A stretch of 64,000 nucleotides of DNA from Colwellia sp. 12G3 (GTDB taxonomy: Bacteria; Pseudomonadota; Gammaproteobacteria; Enterobacterales; Alteromonadaceae): positions 117,024 to 181,023 of the forward strand of contig NZ_PJAQ01000009.1 in assembly GCF_002836775.1 (NCBI RefSeq), in the 5' to 3' direction. The first letter of the stretch is position 1; each line of letters opens with the position of its first letter. Positions 8,492 through 17,725 of the stretch are shown one piece after another. The position numbers were made by a program, and so were the translations under genes. Under the pieces are notes generated by a model, which made no database searches, was not told the origin of the DNA, and was given only the letters and a program-made list of their open reading frames with translations.

Positions 8492-10627
8492 CTACTTTTC
8501 GAATACTCGACTAAAAGGTGGAAGTGAGTCGAGTAATTGCTTGCCATAACGTTTAGTCACTACACGTTTATCTAACAAAGTAATAACCCCTTCATCCTTT
8601 TCATTGCGTAATAATCTACCGCAGGCTTGTACCAATTTTTTTGACGTGTCTGGTACAGAAAGGGTCATGAACGGATTGCCACCTTTTGCCGTGACATATT
8701 CTGCTTGTGCTTGCTCAACAGGAGAGGTAGGTACAGAAAATGGCAATTTGGTTATGATTAAGTTATTGAGGTAGTCTCCAGGTAAATCTAGTCCCTCGGA
8801 GAAGCTTTGTGTACCAAAAATTATACTTATTTTATTATCATCACAACGTTTTTTATGTTGCTCTATTATTTTTTGACGTGACAACTCGCCTTGAACCATT
8901 ATTTCAATGTCGCTGTTATCTCTTAATGCCTCGGCAACCTTATTCATTTGCCAATAGGAAGAGAATAATACCAAGCTGGCACTGCCTTGTTCAAGATAAC
9001 GCGGTAATTTCGTAATTATTTCATCAGTAAATTCTTGTGCACTGGCTTCATTGTCCATATTGGCGATGACTAATTGTGCATTGTTTTGATAATCAAAAGG
9101 AGAATCAACTTGCTGATATTGACTACCATCATTATTTTTTAAACCTACTTGAAAACGAAAGTGATCAAAAGAATTTAACGCACGTAAAGTCGCTGAGCAC
9201 AATACCGCTGCTTCGCATTGACTCCAAAGCATATTTTCCAAGGTAAAACCTACTTCAATAGGAGACGCGCTTAATAAGTAATCGAGACGTTTACTGGTGA
9301 TCCTCTCTAACCAGCGAGCCATTGGTGCACCTTTATCACTATCTGTTTTAGCATACATAAACCAAAGAGCTTGTAAGTTCTCCAAGCGTTGGATCATAAA
9401 ACCAGCTTCAGCTAGTAATGGCTCGGCTAAATACATCTGCGTATCGCCATCTTTTACCGCTTCAATCAATCCACTATAGAGCTTATTTAAATTAGCTAAC
9501 GATTTTTTACTGAGACTTTGTATATCCTCAGCCCAGTTTTTTAATGTTTGCGGAATGATGCCATTTTCAAATCGATACACTTGAGAATCATTCTGAGATT
9601 TTTTAGTAAAATTTGACCCTTGAGATGATTCTTCTTCTAGAAAATACACATTGGCATTAGCTTCAACAAAATTAAGGACCTTTTGCATTTCCAATAATAA
9701 ATCTTGGCAATCATCCCCTAACTTTAATGCAGGAGAAATGGCATTGCGAGATTTGATCAATTTAGCCATTTTATCGCCAGTATCTCTGAGCTTAGTTAAC
9801 CATTCAATTGAACCTTTTAAGGTAATACTTGCACTGGAAAAGTCACGAGTCACTTTGGGTAGATGGTGCGCCTCGTCAATAATGTAAATGGTATCTTCAG
9901 GTGAAGAGAGTATTCTGCCGCCGCCGAGCTCCAAGTCAGCCAATAACAAGCTGTGGTTAATAACTAAAACATGGGCTTGATCCATCGTTTCACGTGCTTT
10001 GTGAAATGGGCAATGGGTGTGTTCAGATAAGTTTTTTAAGCAACTGTGTTTATCACTTTGTACTTGTTGCCAAATATGATGAGGTAAATTCGTTGCCCAC
10101 GAGTCTATATCGCCTAACCAACTACCATCGAGTAAGGCTTTGTGCATGGAATTTAGTGTACGAATATCTTTAGCATCAGGTTTTTCAGCAAAAGTGAAAC
10201 CTACTTGTGTTGGTTCACTGCCTGAGCCTGTTGTTACCGCTTGCGTTAACTTTTGACGACATACGTAGCGCTGCCTACCCTTGACTAAAGTGAAGTCAAA
10301 ATTTAATCCTGCGTATTTTTTTAGAAAGGGTAAGTCTTTGTCAACTAACTGTTCTTGCAACGCAACAGTGGCGGTCGAAATACACACTTTTTTATCACGC
10401 GAAAGGGCTAGGGGGATAGCACCTAAACAGTAGGCCAGTGATTTACCGGTACCAGTGCCTGCTTCAATAGTAATTATTTTTCTATCTTTGTCGTATTCAC
10501 CCGCTAAGGTCTTTGCTATTTCGGCAATCAGTAGGGTTTGTTGTTTACGAGGATTAAAATGCGTTAAATTCTCGCCGATGGCTTTATATGCTTGGCGAAT
10601 AGCTTGCTTTAACTTATCAGATAACAT
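8492..10627 (-). CDS. dinG: ATP-dependent DNA helicase DinG
   Basis: DinG is a 5'-3' superfamily 2 helicase of the XPD group that unwinds D-loops, R-loops and forks; in E. coli it is induced by DNA damage. The 711-residue product (716 in E. coli) has Walker A AGTGTGKS at 56-63, DEAH at 251-254, and C-terminal SEGLDLPGDYL and QACGRLLRNEKDEG motifs. E. coli DinG binds a 4Fe-4S cluster with four cysteines; here C123, C196 and C206 align, but the position of E. coli C199 is not Cys. Several His lie nearby (H203, H205, H209). The LexA box upstream of the start supports SOS control. Confidence 0.95.
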   Translation of the reverse strand: MLSDKLKQAIRQAYKAIGENLTHFNPRKQQTLLIAEIAKTLAGEYDKDRKIITIEAGTGTGKSLAYCLGAIPLALSRDKKVCISTATVALQEQLVDKDLPFLKKYAGLNFDFTLVKGRQRYVCRQKLTQAVTTGSGSEPTQVGFTFAEKPDAKDIRTLNSMHKALLDGSWLGDIDSWATNLPHHIWQQVQSDKHSCLKNLSEHTHCPFHKARETMDQAHVLVINHSLLLADLELGGGRILSSPEDTIYIIDEAHHLPKVTRDFSSASITLKGSIEWLTKLRDTGDKMAKLIKSRNAISPALKLGDDCQDLLLEMQKVLNFVEANANVYFLEEESSQGSNFTKKSQNDSQVYRFENGIIPQTLKNWAEDIQSLSKKSLANLNKLYSGLIEAVKDGDTQMYLAEPLLAEAGFMIQRLENLQALWFMYAKTDSDKGAPMARWLERITSKRLDYLLSASPIEVGFTLENMLWSQCEAAVLCSATLRALNSFDHFRFQVGLKNNDGSQYQQVDSPFDYQNNAQLVIANMDNEASAQEFTDEIITKLPRYLEQGSASLVLFSSYWQMNKVAEALRDNSDIEIMVQGELSRQKIIEQHKKRCDDNKISIIFGTQSFSEGLDLPGDYLNNLIITKLPFSVPTSPVEQAQAEYVTAKGGNPFMTLSVPDTSKKLVQACGRLLRNEKDEGVITLLDKRVVTKRYGKQLLDSLPPFSRVFEK

Positions 10628-10666
10628 TATTACTAGTTTCCAAAAAACATGAGAACGGTTACACTG

Positions 10667-10682
10667 CTGTATATATTAACAG
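10667..10682. promoter_or_regulatory. LexA (SOS) box shared by dinG and polB
   Basis: CTGTATATATTAACAG fits the E. coli LexA consensus (CTG, ten mostly A/T bases, CAG). It lies between the divergent dinG and polB genes, both of which are LexA-regulated in E. coli, so one operator probably controls both. It overlaps the likely -10 regions. Confidence 0.85.
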
Positions 10683-10717
10683 GTTTAGACGTGTTACACG
10701 AAAAATTTAATGATAAA

Positions 10718-13276
10718 ATGACAAATTTTATGACAACGGAAATTAATCGTGGTTTTTTACTGACACGACAAGTGCAAGATACGGCTAGGGGCCTAGAAAT
10801 CACCCTATGGCTCAAAAATAATTCAGGTCCGCTGAAGCTTCAAATAAATAATGAATTAGCTGTTTTCTTTATTGAACATCATCATTTAGCAACAGCGCAA
10901 CGTATACTAATTGACCAGCGAATTTCTCTAGAAAAATCCCAACAGTTACCACTAAAGACCTTTACTCAGCTAAAAGTAGCTGCACTGTACTTTTCCTCGA
11001 TGCGCAGCTTTTACCGTGCGAGGGATGCCTTGAAATCACAACAAATAAAATGTTATGAAGATGATATTCGTGCTGATGATAGATTTCTGATGGAGCGCCA
11101 TATTACCGCTGATATTGCTTATGTTGGCCAGTCTATAGACCGCTTTATAGGTAATCAGATAAATAGCGCTAAAAGTCATCTACTAGGTGATATTAGCGAT
11201 AATCAAATAGCTGAACCCGATAAAACTTCTCAGAGCTATCAATTAGTAACGCAAGCCCAGTGCAAAAGGTCAGAAAAGCAAAATGAGATTAGCTTAACAA
11301 TGCTATCCATTGATATAGAGTGCTCAATGGAAGGCGAGCTATACTCCATCGGTTTATATGCGTTTAATCGTAACTCTTTAGGTATTAAAGAAGAGTTTAA
11401 ACGGGTACTAATGATTGGTGAGCCGGAATTAAATTGTGCAGCTTATATTCAGTGGCAAGTTGATGAAAGGCATTTACTGGTGCAGTTCATTGATGAAGTC
11501 AATTTATTTGATGCCGATATTTTTATAGGCTGGAATGTCATTAATTTTGATTTTACGTTACTACAAAAACGCTGTGATTTATATGGTATTAAGTTTGCCA
11601 TCGGTCGTGACGGCAGTAAGCCTTATTGGCGTACTAATGCAAATAATAGTGACCAACATTTTATTGAAATAGCTGGGCGTGTAGTCCTTGATGGCATCGA
11701 CTTGCTAAAAACAGCGACGTATAACTTTACTAGTTTTTCACTCGATAATGTCGCACATAGTTTACTTGGGCTGGGTAAAAAAGTCGTTGATGTCGACAAT
11801 AGAGTACAAGAGATCACCGATAACTTTAACCATAATAAACCCGCATTAGCGGCGTATAATCTTGAAGATTGCCGATTAGTTTGGTTAATATTTGAAAAAA
11901 CACAGTTACTCGCTTTTGCACAATTAAGATCACAACTGACCGGGCTTGCCATAGATAGAGTAGGAGGTTCAGTTGCCGCATTTACCAATCTTTACTTACC
12001 AAAATTGCACCGCAGTGGTTATATAGCGCCAAATATGGGCGATGGTGTCTCGGGTTTGATCTCCCCTGGTGGCTATGTCATGGATTCTATTCCCGGTCTA
12101 TATGACAATGTACTGGTGTTAGATTTTAAGTCTTTGTATCCCAGTATCATTCGTACTTTCAAAATTGATCCCATGGGTTTAATTGAAGGCTTACAAGAGA
12201 TGAATGCTCAGAAATCAACTAACGAAAAAGTATCGCAACGTAAAGAAGATAATCGAGCTCTTGTTATTAGTGGCTTTGATGGCGCCTATTTTTCAAGAAA
12301 AGCACACTTTTTACCTGATATTATTGAATCACTTTGGTTTGAACGTGATAAAGCCAAACAGCAAAAAAATGCCGCATTGTCACAAGCCATAAAAATTATA
12401 ATGAATAGTTTTTATGGGGTCTTGGGCTCAACAGGTTGTCGTTTTTTTGATCCGAGATTATCGGGCTCTATTACTAAACGAAGTCATGAGATTTTAAAGA
12501 AAACCAGTATGTGGATTGAAAACCTAGGGCATCAAGTTATCTACGGTGATACCGACTCCATCTTTGTTTCCATTGGTGCAGACAAATCAAAGCAGCAAGC
12601 AAATGATTTAGGTATTGAATTACAAAATTTCATTAATGAAAAATGGCAACTTACCTTAAAGCAAGACTTTAAAATTAGCTGCCAATTAGAAATTGAATAT
12701 GAAACGCATTTTACTAAGTTTTTAATGCCAAGAATACGTGGCCTTAATCATACTAAAGATCAAAAGGTTATCGGTACCAAAAAGCGCTACGCAGGCTTAT
12801 CTAACGGAGAGATTATCTTTAAGGGCTTGGAAACTGTTCGAAGTGATTGGACCGCGTTAAGTAAAGACTTTCAACAAGAGTTATATCGATTAGTTTTTAA
12901 TGATGAACCTATTGAAGCGTACATTAAAAAGGTAGTGAATGAACTCAAACAAGGACACCATGACGAAAAATTAGTTTATCAGAAAAAAATAAGACGTAAG
13001 CTAAGTGATTACGTTAATACACCGCCTCATATTAAAGCGGCATTGATTGCTAATACAAAGCTCGAGGCTCAAGGTAAAAAGCAAAAATATCAACATAGAA
13101 GTACTATTCGATATGTCATTACTTTGGATGGTGTACAGCCGTTAGAGTTTAGGACAAGTAAACTCGATTACGACTTTTATGTAGAGAAACAACTTAAACC
13201 AATAGCGGATGATATTCTACCTTTCATTGGGAAAGACTTTGAGTCCATTACAGGCGATCAAATGGGACTTTTTTAA
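10718..13276 (+). CDS. polB: DNA polymerase II (family B)
   Basis: Pol II is the SOS-induced family B polymerase used in replication restart and some lesion bypass. The 3'-5' exonuclease has SIDIECSMEG (Exo I), IGWNVINFDF (Exo II) and YNLEDCRLV (Exo III). The polymerase has LDFKSLYPSIIRTF (motif A), KIIMNSFYGVLGS (motif B) and YGDTDSIF (motif C). The protein ends QMGLF, close to the clamp-binding tail of E. coli Pol II. A longer frame opens at 10649, but that start lies upstream of the LexA box. Alignment to the E. coli N-terminus (GFILTRHW versus GFLLTRQV) favours 10718 or 10730. Neither has a clear ribosome-binding site. GTG at 10691 is another possibility. Confidence 0.95.
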   Translation: MTNFMTTEINRGFLLTRQVQDTARGLEITLWLKNNSGPLKLQINNELAVFFIEHHHLATAQRILIDQRISLEKSQQLPLKTFTQLKVAALYFSSMRSFYRARDALKSQQIKCYEDDIRADDRFLMERHITADIAYVGQSIDRFIGNQINSAKSHLLGDISDNQIAEPDKTSQSYQLVTQAQCKRSEKQNEISLTMLSIDIECSMEGELYSIGLYAFNRNSLGIKEEFKRVLMIGEPELNCAAYIQWQVDERHLLVQFIDEVNLFDADIFIGWNVINFDFTLLQKRCDLYGIKFAIGRDGSKPYWRTNANNSDQHFIEIAGRVVLDGIDLLKTATYNFTSFSLDNVAHSLLGLGKKVVDVDNRVQEITDNFNHNKPALAAYNLEDCRLVWLIFEKTQLLAFAQLRSQLTGLAIDRVGGSVAAFTNLYLPKLHRSGYIAPNMGDGVSGLISPGGYVMDSIPGLYDNVLVLDFKSLYPSIIRTFKIDPMGLIEGLQEMNAQKSTNEKVSQRKEDNRALVISGFDGAYFSRKAHFLPDIIESLWFERDKAKQQKNAALSQAIKIIMNSFYGVLGSTGCRFFDPRLSGSITKRSHEILKKTSMWIENLGHQVIYGDTDSIFVSIGADKSKQQANDLGIELQNFINEKWQLTLKQDFKISCQLEIEYETHFTKFLMPRIRGLNHTKDQKVIGTKKRYAGLSNGEIIFKGLETVRSDWTALSKDFQQELYRLVFNDEPIEAYIKKVVNELKQGHHDEKLVYQKKIRRKLSDYVNTPPHIKAALIANTKLEAQGKKQKYQHRSTIRYVITLDGVQPLEFRTSKLDYDFYVEKQLKPIADDILPFIGKDFESITGDQMGLF

Positions 13277-13457
13277 CCATCGCTTCAGCGTGACTGTCGA
13301 TATATCTATTCGGTATATGTATTTTCATTTTATTGTTAACTAATTCTAGCCAGTTAAGTCTATACAGGTTATAAATACGGTATAAAAGTTTTAGATGGCT
13401 AGATAGCTGAAATTAAATCTCATGCCCTAGAACTCAATCCCTTTAATGGAGGTCAAT

Positions 13458-14639
13458 ATGAAACAAGATACTAAGATAGTAAATGCTGGACGTAGTGCTA
13501 AATGGACTAATGGAGTGGTTAATCCTCCTGTTACTCGTGCATCTACCGTCGTTTTTAATACCGTTGCAGAAATGAATAATGCGGTTGCCAATAGACATAA
13601 TCAAACGATGGTTTATGGGCGACGTGGTACCAATACGTCGTTTGCTTTTAGTGATGCCATGACTGAGTTAGAAGGTGGCGCAGGTTGTGCTTTATATCCA
13701 TCAGGTACCGCAGCGATCACCAATGCTATTTTAGCCTTTGTTAAGCAGGGCGACCACATATTAATGGTGGATAGTGCCTATGAACCTACCCGTGATTACT
13801 GCGATAAAATATTAACTAAAATGGGCGTCAGTACTACCTATTATGACCCTATGCTTGGTGCTGATATTGAAGCATTGATTCAAGATAATACCAGTCTGAT
13901 TTTTTTAGAATCACCGGGCTCTATTACTATGGAAGTGCAAGACGTTCCCGCTATTAGTGCTGTTGCACATAAACATGATTGTATTGTCATGCTTGATAAT
14001 ACTTGGGGGGCAGGCATTAACTTTAAGCCATTTGATTATGGCGTTGATGTGAGCGTACAAGCGGCAACAAAATATATCGTCGGTCATTCAGATGTTATGT
14101 TAGGTACGGCAACCGCGATAGAAAAATACTGGCCACAGCTTCGTGATTACAGTTATTTGATGGGGCAATGTACTTCCCCAGATGATTTATATCTTGCTTT
14201 ACGCGGTATTCGTACACTTGGCGTTAGGTTAAAACAGCATCAGCAAAGTGCACTAAAGGTTGCTAACTGGTTACAGACACGACCTGAAGTCGCTAAAATT
14301 TTACATCCAGCTTTTGATTCTTGTCCGGGACATGAATTTTTCAAACGAGATTTTGAAGGATCTAACGGTTTATTCTCTTTTGTTCTTAATTGCGGCAATA
14401 AAGTGGCATTAACTGCGTTTTTAGATGGTCTGCATCATTTTAAAATGGGCTATTCTTGGGGAGGTTTTGAAAGCTTGATATTAGGTATCACTAATGTAAA
14501 TGCTATTCGTAGTGCGACAACTTTCGACTGTGAATATCCGTTAATTCGTCTTCATATCGGCTTAGAAGATGTTGACGATTTGCTTGAAGATTTATCGAAA
14601 GGTTTTGACCGTTTTAATGAAGTACTTTCCAATTCATAA
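13458..14639 (+). CDS. metC: Cystathionine beta-lyase MetC
   Basis: A PLP enzyme that converts cystathionine to homocysteine, ammonia and pyruvate in methionine synthesis. Hallmarks of the Cys/Met metabolism family include VYGRRGTNTSFAFSDAM, LYPSGTAAITNAIL, VMLDNTWGAG and AATKYIVGHSDVMLGT, whose Lys should bind PLP. SWGGFESLIL near the C-terminus fits MetC. The start at 13458 is preceded five bases away by a perfect GGAGG; an ATG at 13446 overlaps that ribosome site and is unlikely to be used. The 393-residue product matches E. coli MetC (395). No SAM riboswitch or clear MetJ box is seen upstream. Confidence 0.92.
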   Translation: MKQDTKIVNAGRSAKWTNGVVNPPVTRASTVVFNTVAEMNNAVANRHNQTMVYGRRGTNTSFAFSDAMTELEGGAGCALYPSGTAAITNAILAFVKQGDHILMVDSAYEPTRDYCDKILTKMGVSTTYYDPMLGADIEALIQDNTSLIFLESPGSITMEVQDVPAISAVAHKHDCIVMLDNTWGAGINFKPFDYGVDVSVQAATKYIVGHSDVMLGTATAIEKYWPQLRDYSYLMGQCTSPDDLYLALRGIRTLGVRLKQHQQSALKVANWLQTRPEVAKILHPAFDSCPGHEFFKRDFEGSNGLFSFVLNCGNKVALTAFLDGLHHFKMGYSWGGFESLILGITNVNAIRSATTFDCEYPLIRLHIGLEDVDDLLEDLSKGFDRFNEVLSNS

Positions 14640-14669
14640 ATGGCATAAACCTATTGGCGTACTTTTAAA

Positions 14670-14702
14670 CTAACGAAGCGTGATACTGTCAGGCTTCGTT
14701 AG
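14670..14702. other. Perfect 10-bp hairpin after metC
   Basis: CTAACGAAGC (14670-14679) pairs perfectly with GCTTCGTTAG (14693-14702) across 13 nt. No T tract follows, so it may be a weak terminator or a 3' stabilising hairpin for metC. Confidence 0.5.
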
Positions 14703-14740
14703 TGATTGCATTTACCTAGTCGAATAACACTTACTTTCTT

Positions 14741-14774
14741 CCAATACCAATACCAATACCAATACCAATACCAA
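14741..14774. repeat. CCAATA hexanucleotide microsatellite
   Basis: Five perfect copies of CCAATA followed by CCAA, in the gap between metC and the convergent deacylase gene. Not in a coding region, so copy number changes would probably be neutral. Confidence 0.9.
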
Positions 14775-14863
14775 AAGTCAGCTATTGCTCAATCGAGTGC
14801 CTTGCCTCTAAGCCTTTTAATTCTCGCTGAGTGGGAAAAAACTTAATCAACTTGGTATTACTA

Positions 14864-15928
14864 TTAAATATCGGTTGAAGCCAGTTTTACCACATAAAAT
14901 AAACAGTCATTTATAGCAGTACTCTTATTGGTTGTCGCTTTAAATAGACGTAGATTATGTCGGCAAACTAATTGATTATCTCTAGCGTAAAAGTATTCAT
15001 TAAGTACGTCTTTACCACTCTTATCTATAAGTTGTAAGTTATCAAGGCCATTACCATCAATCCAACCTAGCATTTCATCTTGATGGGCACTACCAAAGTT
15101 AAAGCACTCAATATTTTCTTTAAGGGTGACGCCACTATAACCCTCATCATGTTGAGCGTAAGATAATTTGGTTTGTGCTTTTAATTGCAAGCGTAGTGGA
15201 CGATAAATGACTTCTACTGGCTTTTCTTGTTGTATGTAACCAATACTTTCGCACTTAGCAACTTGTGAAATACCTGAAAAAGCGATTTCATGGGCTTGCT
15301 CATCTTGGCAGCCACCGCATTCAATGGTAATGAATGGACAATTGAAACTTTGCTCCATAATCGAACCCATATTTAAATCAGATAGTATGAGGGTTTGACA
15401 AAATAATGAGGCAAGCGATAGCACTTCTGTAGTTACCACCGAACTAATTGAAAACGTGGGACCTGGACTTGAAGAATTGTGAAGGTCGATCACCATTTCA
15501 GGGTTAACTTCCCTGATAGCTTGTTCAATCAATGATGCTCGTTGACAATAACCTCTTTGCCCATCACGACATACAAAAGAGCAATCTTTACCAAAACAAC
15601 GGTTAATGTCCATGCCACCATTAACAAAACGCTGGCTAAATAATGGTTTAGCGGTCGCGGCTTCTACCGAACAGATAATAAAACGTAGATTTGTGCACGG
15701 TTTATCTTGCGCTAAAATCTCAGTTAAGTAGCGATGCATGGCGATTAAACCTGAAGGCTCATTACCATGAAGCAGTGTCGTAAACACCCGACATTTATCC
15801 GGATCAGTCCCTGATATATCAATAACGGTTGGTCCTGTCATCGATAAAAGAAATTGTTCGTAATCCGCATGCAAATCTTGCCATGTAGGATCTTTTAAAT
15901 AGTTGATTTCACTAAAATCTATATCCAT
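14864..15928 (-). CDS. Succinylglutamate desuccinylase/aspartoacylase family zinc protein
   Basis: A 354-residue zinc-dependent deacylase of the AstE/AspA family (M14-like fold). TLLHGNEPSG holds the first two zinc ligands, H54 and E57; DLHNSSSPGPTFS gives the third, H150; TIECGGCQDE should carry the catalytic glutamate. MDINRCFGKD is the substrate-binding Asn-Arg segment. The family removes acyl groups from N-acyl amino acids, but specificity cannot be assigned: no arginine-catabolism (ast) genes are nearby and the protein is longer at its C-terminus than typical AspA. It is convergent with metC and divergent from hinT. Confidence 0.85.
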   Translation of the reverse strand: MDIDFSEINYLKDPTWQDLHADYEQFLLSMTGPTVIDISGTDPDKCRVFTTLLHGNEPSGLIAMHRYLTEILAQDKPCTNLRFIICSVEAATAKPLFSQRFVNGGMDINRCFGKDCSFVCRDGQRGYCQRASLIEQAIREVNPEMVIDLHNSSSPGPTFSISSVVTTEVLSLASLFCQTLILSDLNMGSIMEQSFNCPFITIECGGCQDEQAHEIAFSGISQVAKCESIGYIQQEKPVEVIYRPLRLQLKAQTKLSYAQHDEGYSGVTLKENIECFNFGSAHQDEMLGWIDGNGLDNLQLIDKSGKDVLNEYFYARDNQLVCRHNLRLFKATTNKSTAINDCLFYVVKLASTDI

Positions 15929-16107
15929 AGTGCTGCCTAAGTCGTGTTTGTTTTTTGTATAAATTCCTTATTAGGACTAAGGATGTCACACTTGTAGCTA
16001 CTAGGAGGTTGATTAAGGTCAATAAAATGTAGTAAAGGCGTGATTTATATTTATATGGCGGTAAACTACTAATACATTTGCACTCACCTCTAATAAGAGA
16101 CTCTACT

Positions 16108-16458
16108 ATGAATGAAGAAACAATTTTTTCTAAAATTATTCGTCAAGAAATTCCAACGCCTTTGCTATATCAAGATGAATTAGTTACTGCTTTTCGAGAT
16201 ATTTCTCCCCGTGTCGATACTCATATACTCATTGTTCCCAATAAGCACATTGCCACTATTAATGATGTGACCAGTGACGATGAACTCACCTTAGGACGTA
16301 TGATTACGGTAGCTAAAAAATTGGCCAAGGAAGAGGGGATTGATGAGAATGGCTACCGATTAATTATCAATTGTAATAGTGATGGTGGGCAAGAGGTTTA
16401 CCATATTCATATGCACTTATTAGGTGGTCAACCATTAGGTGCTATGTTATCGCTGTAG
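16108..16458 (+). CDS. hinT: HIT family purine nucleoside phosphoramidase (HinT)
   Basis: A small histidine-triad hydrolase that cleaves AMP-lysine and related phosphoramidates. The signature HIHMHLLGG lies near the C-terminus, and [20 protein letters not shown] is the typical N-terminus of the HinT branch. The frame could open at 16078, but family alignment starts at MNEETIF, giving 116 residues, close to E. coli HinT (119). GAGA lies upstream of this ATG. It is monocistronic; the 115 bp downstream separates it from the LytS-like kinase. Confidence 0.9.
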   Translation: MNEETIFSKIIRQEIPTPLLYQDELVTAFRDISPRVDTHILIVPNKHIATINDVTSDDELTLGRMITVAKKLAKEEGIDENGYRLIINCNSDGGQEVYHIHMHLLGGQPLGAMLSL

Positions 16459-16572
16459 AAAAAGGATAGCTTGAGAAACAAAGTCAGTATGCGATAAGTC
16501 GCTAGATTAGTACGGTCAAAGACAATGAAATCATTTAATTATTAGCGCATACTTCTTTACAGCATCCATTAA

Positions 16573-17649
16573 ATGGTTATTTTTGTGAATTGGAAAGAAT
16601 TACTAGAAAATAGAAATCGTTTATTTTGGCTAGCCCATACCGCGGGCTGGTTTGGCTTTGCTTTTGTGCATTATCTTGGCTCATTGCAGCATGATTTACG
16701 TGATATCTTTGTGATAATTATTTTTCTTAATGCTTATGCAGGCTGGTTGTTTACTGTCCCGCTGCGTTATATTTATCGTAAAGCGTGGAACTTTCCCCCG
16801 ATTAAGATTGCCTTAGTTGTCATTTTTTCATCATATTTTACTGGTGTACTGTGGCAAATTGTAAAAAATATAAACTACTGGGAAATATACAAACATGGGT
16901 ATGAACCAGAGTTTTGGTATATGTATACCCAAAATACTTTAGGATCCTTTTACATTATTTTAAGTTGGAGCGGTCTATATTTCGGTAGTAAATACTATCA
17001 AATGTTACAGGTAGCAAAACAAAATGTTTTAAAAGCTAACGCGGTTGCTCATCAAGCACAGCTAAAAATGTTGCGCTATCAACTCAATCCTCATTTTTTG
17101 TTTAATACGCTCAATGCTATTTCAACGCTTATTTTGGTAGAAGAAAATAAAACGGCAAACTCAATGGTCACTAAGCTCAGTGAATTTTTACGTTATTCAC
17201 TGGATAAAGACCCCATGAAAAAAGTCACTTTGGAATCTGAGATACAAGCGTTGCAGTTGTATCTAGCTATCGAACAAGTTCGTTTTGAAGATAGGTTACA
17301 TCTTAATTTTCAAATAAATGATAATTGCCAACAAGCGCTAGTTCCCAGCATGATTTTACAGCCATTAGCTGAAAATGCGATAAAACATGCTATTGCCGTA
17401 CAAGAGCAGGGCGGTAGTATTACTATTTCCATTAATCGCTTTGCCGATGATTTATTGATAGAAGTGGCAGATAATGGGCCTGGCGCAGATATTATTAATG
17501 GAAATTTGCACCGTGAAAGTGGTGTCGGTTTAGTAAATACACGTGAACGTTTACAAGCTTTGTATAATGAAAAATTCTCGTTAGTTGTTTCCCATAATCA
17601 ACCTTCTGGTGTTAAAGTAAATATTCGTATGCCATTTCAGTTAAATTAA
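16573..17649 (+). CDS. LytS/YehU-type sensor histidine kinase
   Basis: A 358-residue integral-membrane sensor kinase. The first 145 residues contain four hydrophobic spans and no long extracytoplasmic domain. The His_kinase domain follows with KMLRYQLNPHFLFNTLNA, where H174 is the likely phosphoacceptor, then an HATPase region with LAENAIKHA (N box) and VADNGPGADI (G1 box). Such kinases pair with LytTR regulators, as is the case with the next gene 76 bp downstream. GTG at 16585 is an alternative start. The input signal is unknown; YehU/YpdA-type systems sense small metabolites, but nothing here allows transfer of that role. Confidence 0.9.
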   Translation: MVIFVNWKELLENRNRLFWLAHTAGWFGFAFVHYLGSLQHDLRDIFVIIIFLNAYAGWLFTVPLRYIYRKAWNFPPIKIALVVIFSSYFTGVLWQIVKNINYWEIYKHGYEPEFWYMYTQNTLGSFYIILSWSGLYFGSKYYQMLQVAKQNVLKANAVAHQAQLKMLRYQLNPHFLFNTLNAISTLILVEENKTANSMVTKLSEFLRYSLDKDPMKKVTLESEIQALQLYLAIEQVRFEDRLHLNFQINDNCQQALVPSMILQPLAENAIKHAIAVQEQGGSITISINRFADDLLIEVADNGPGADIINGNLHRESGVGLVNTRERLQALYNEKFSLVVSHNQPSGVKVNIRMPFQLN

Positions 17650-17725
17650 TAGATAACAAACATTATTTAGCTTTATAGGAATACACCGCAAAAGTTTGTG
17701 TGAAACCATTACTTAGGAATTTTTT

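Noticed and set aside
10649..10717. N-terminal extension of DNA polymerase II
   Set aside because: It would put the LexA box inside the coding region and has no counterpart in E. coli Pol II.
14680..14863. Possible CRISPR-like or structured RNA signal from the CCAATA repeats
   Set aside because: Repeats are six bases with no spacers; a plain microsatellite.
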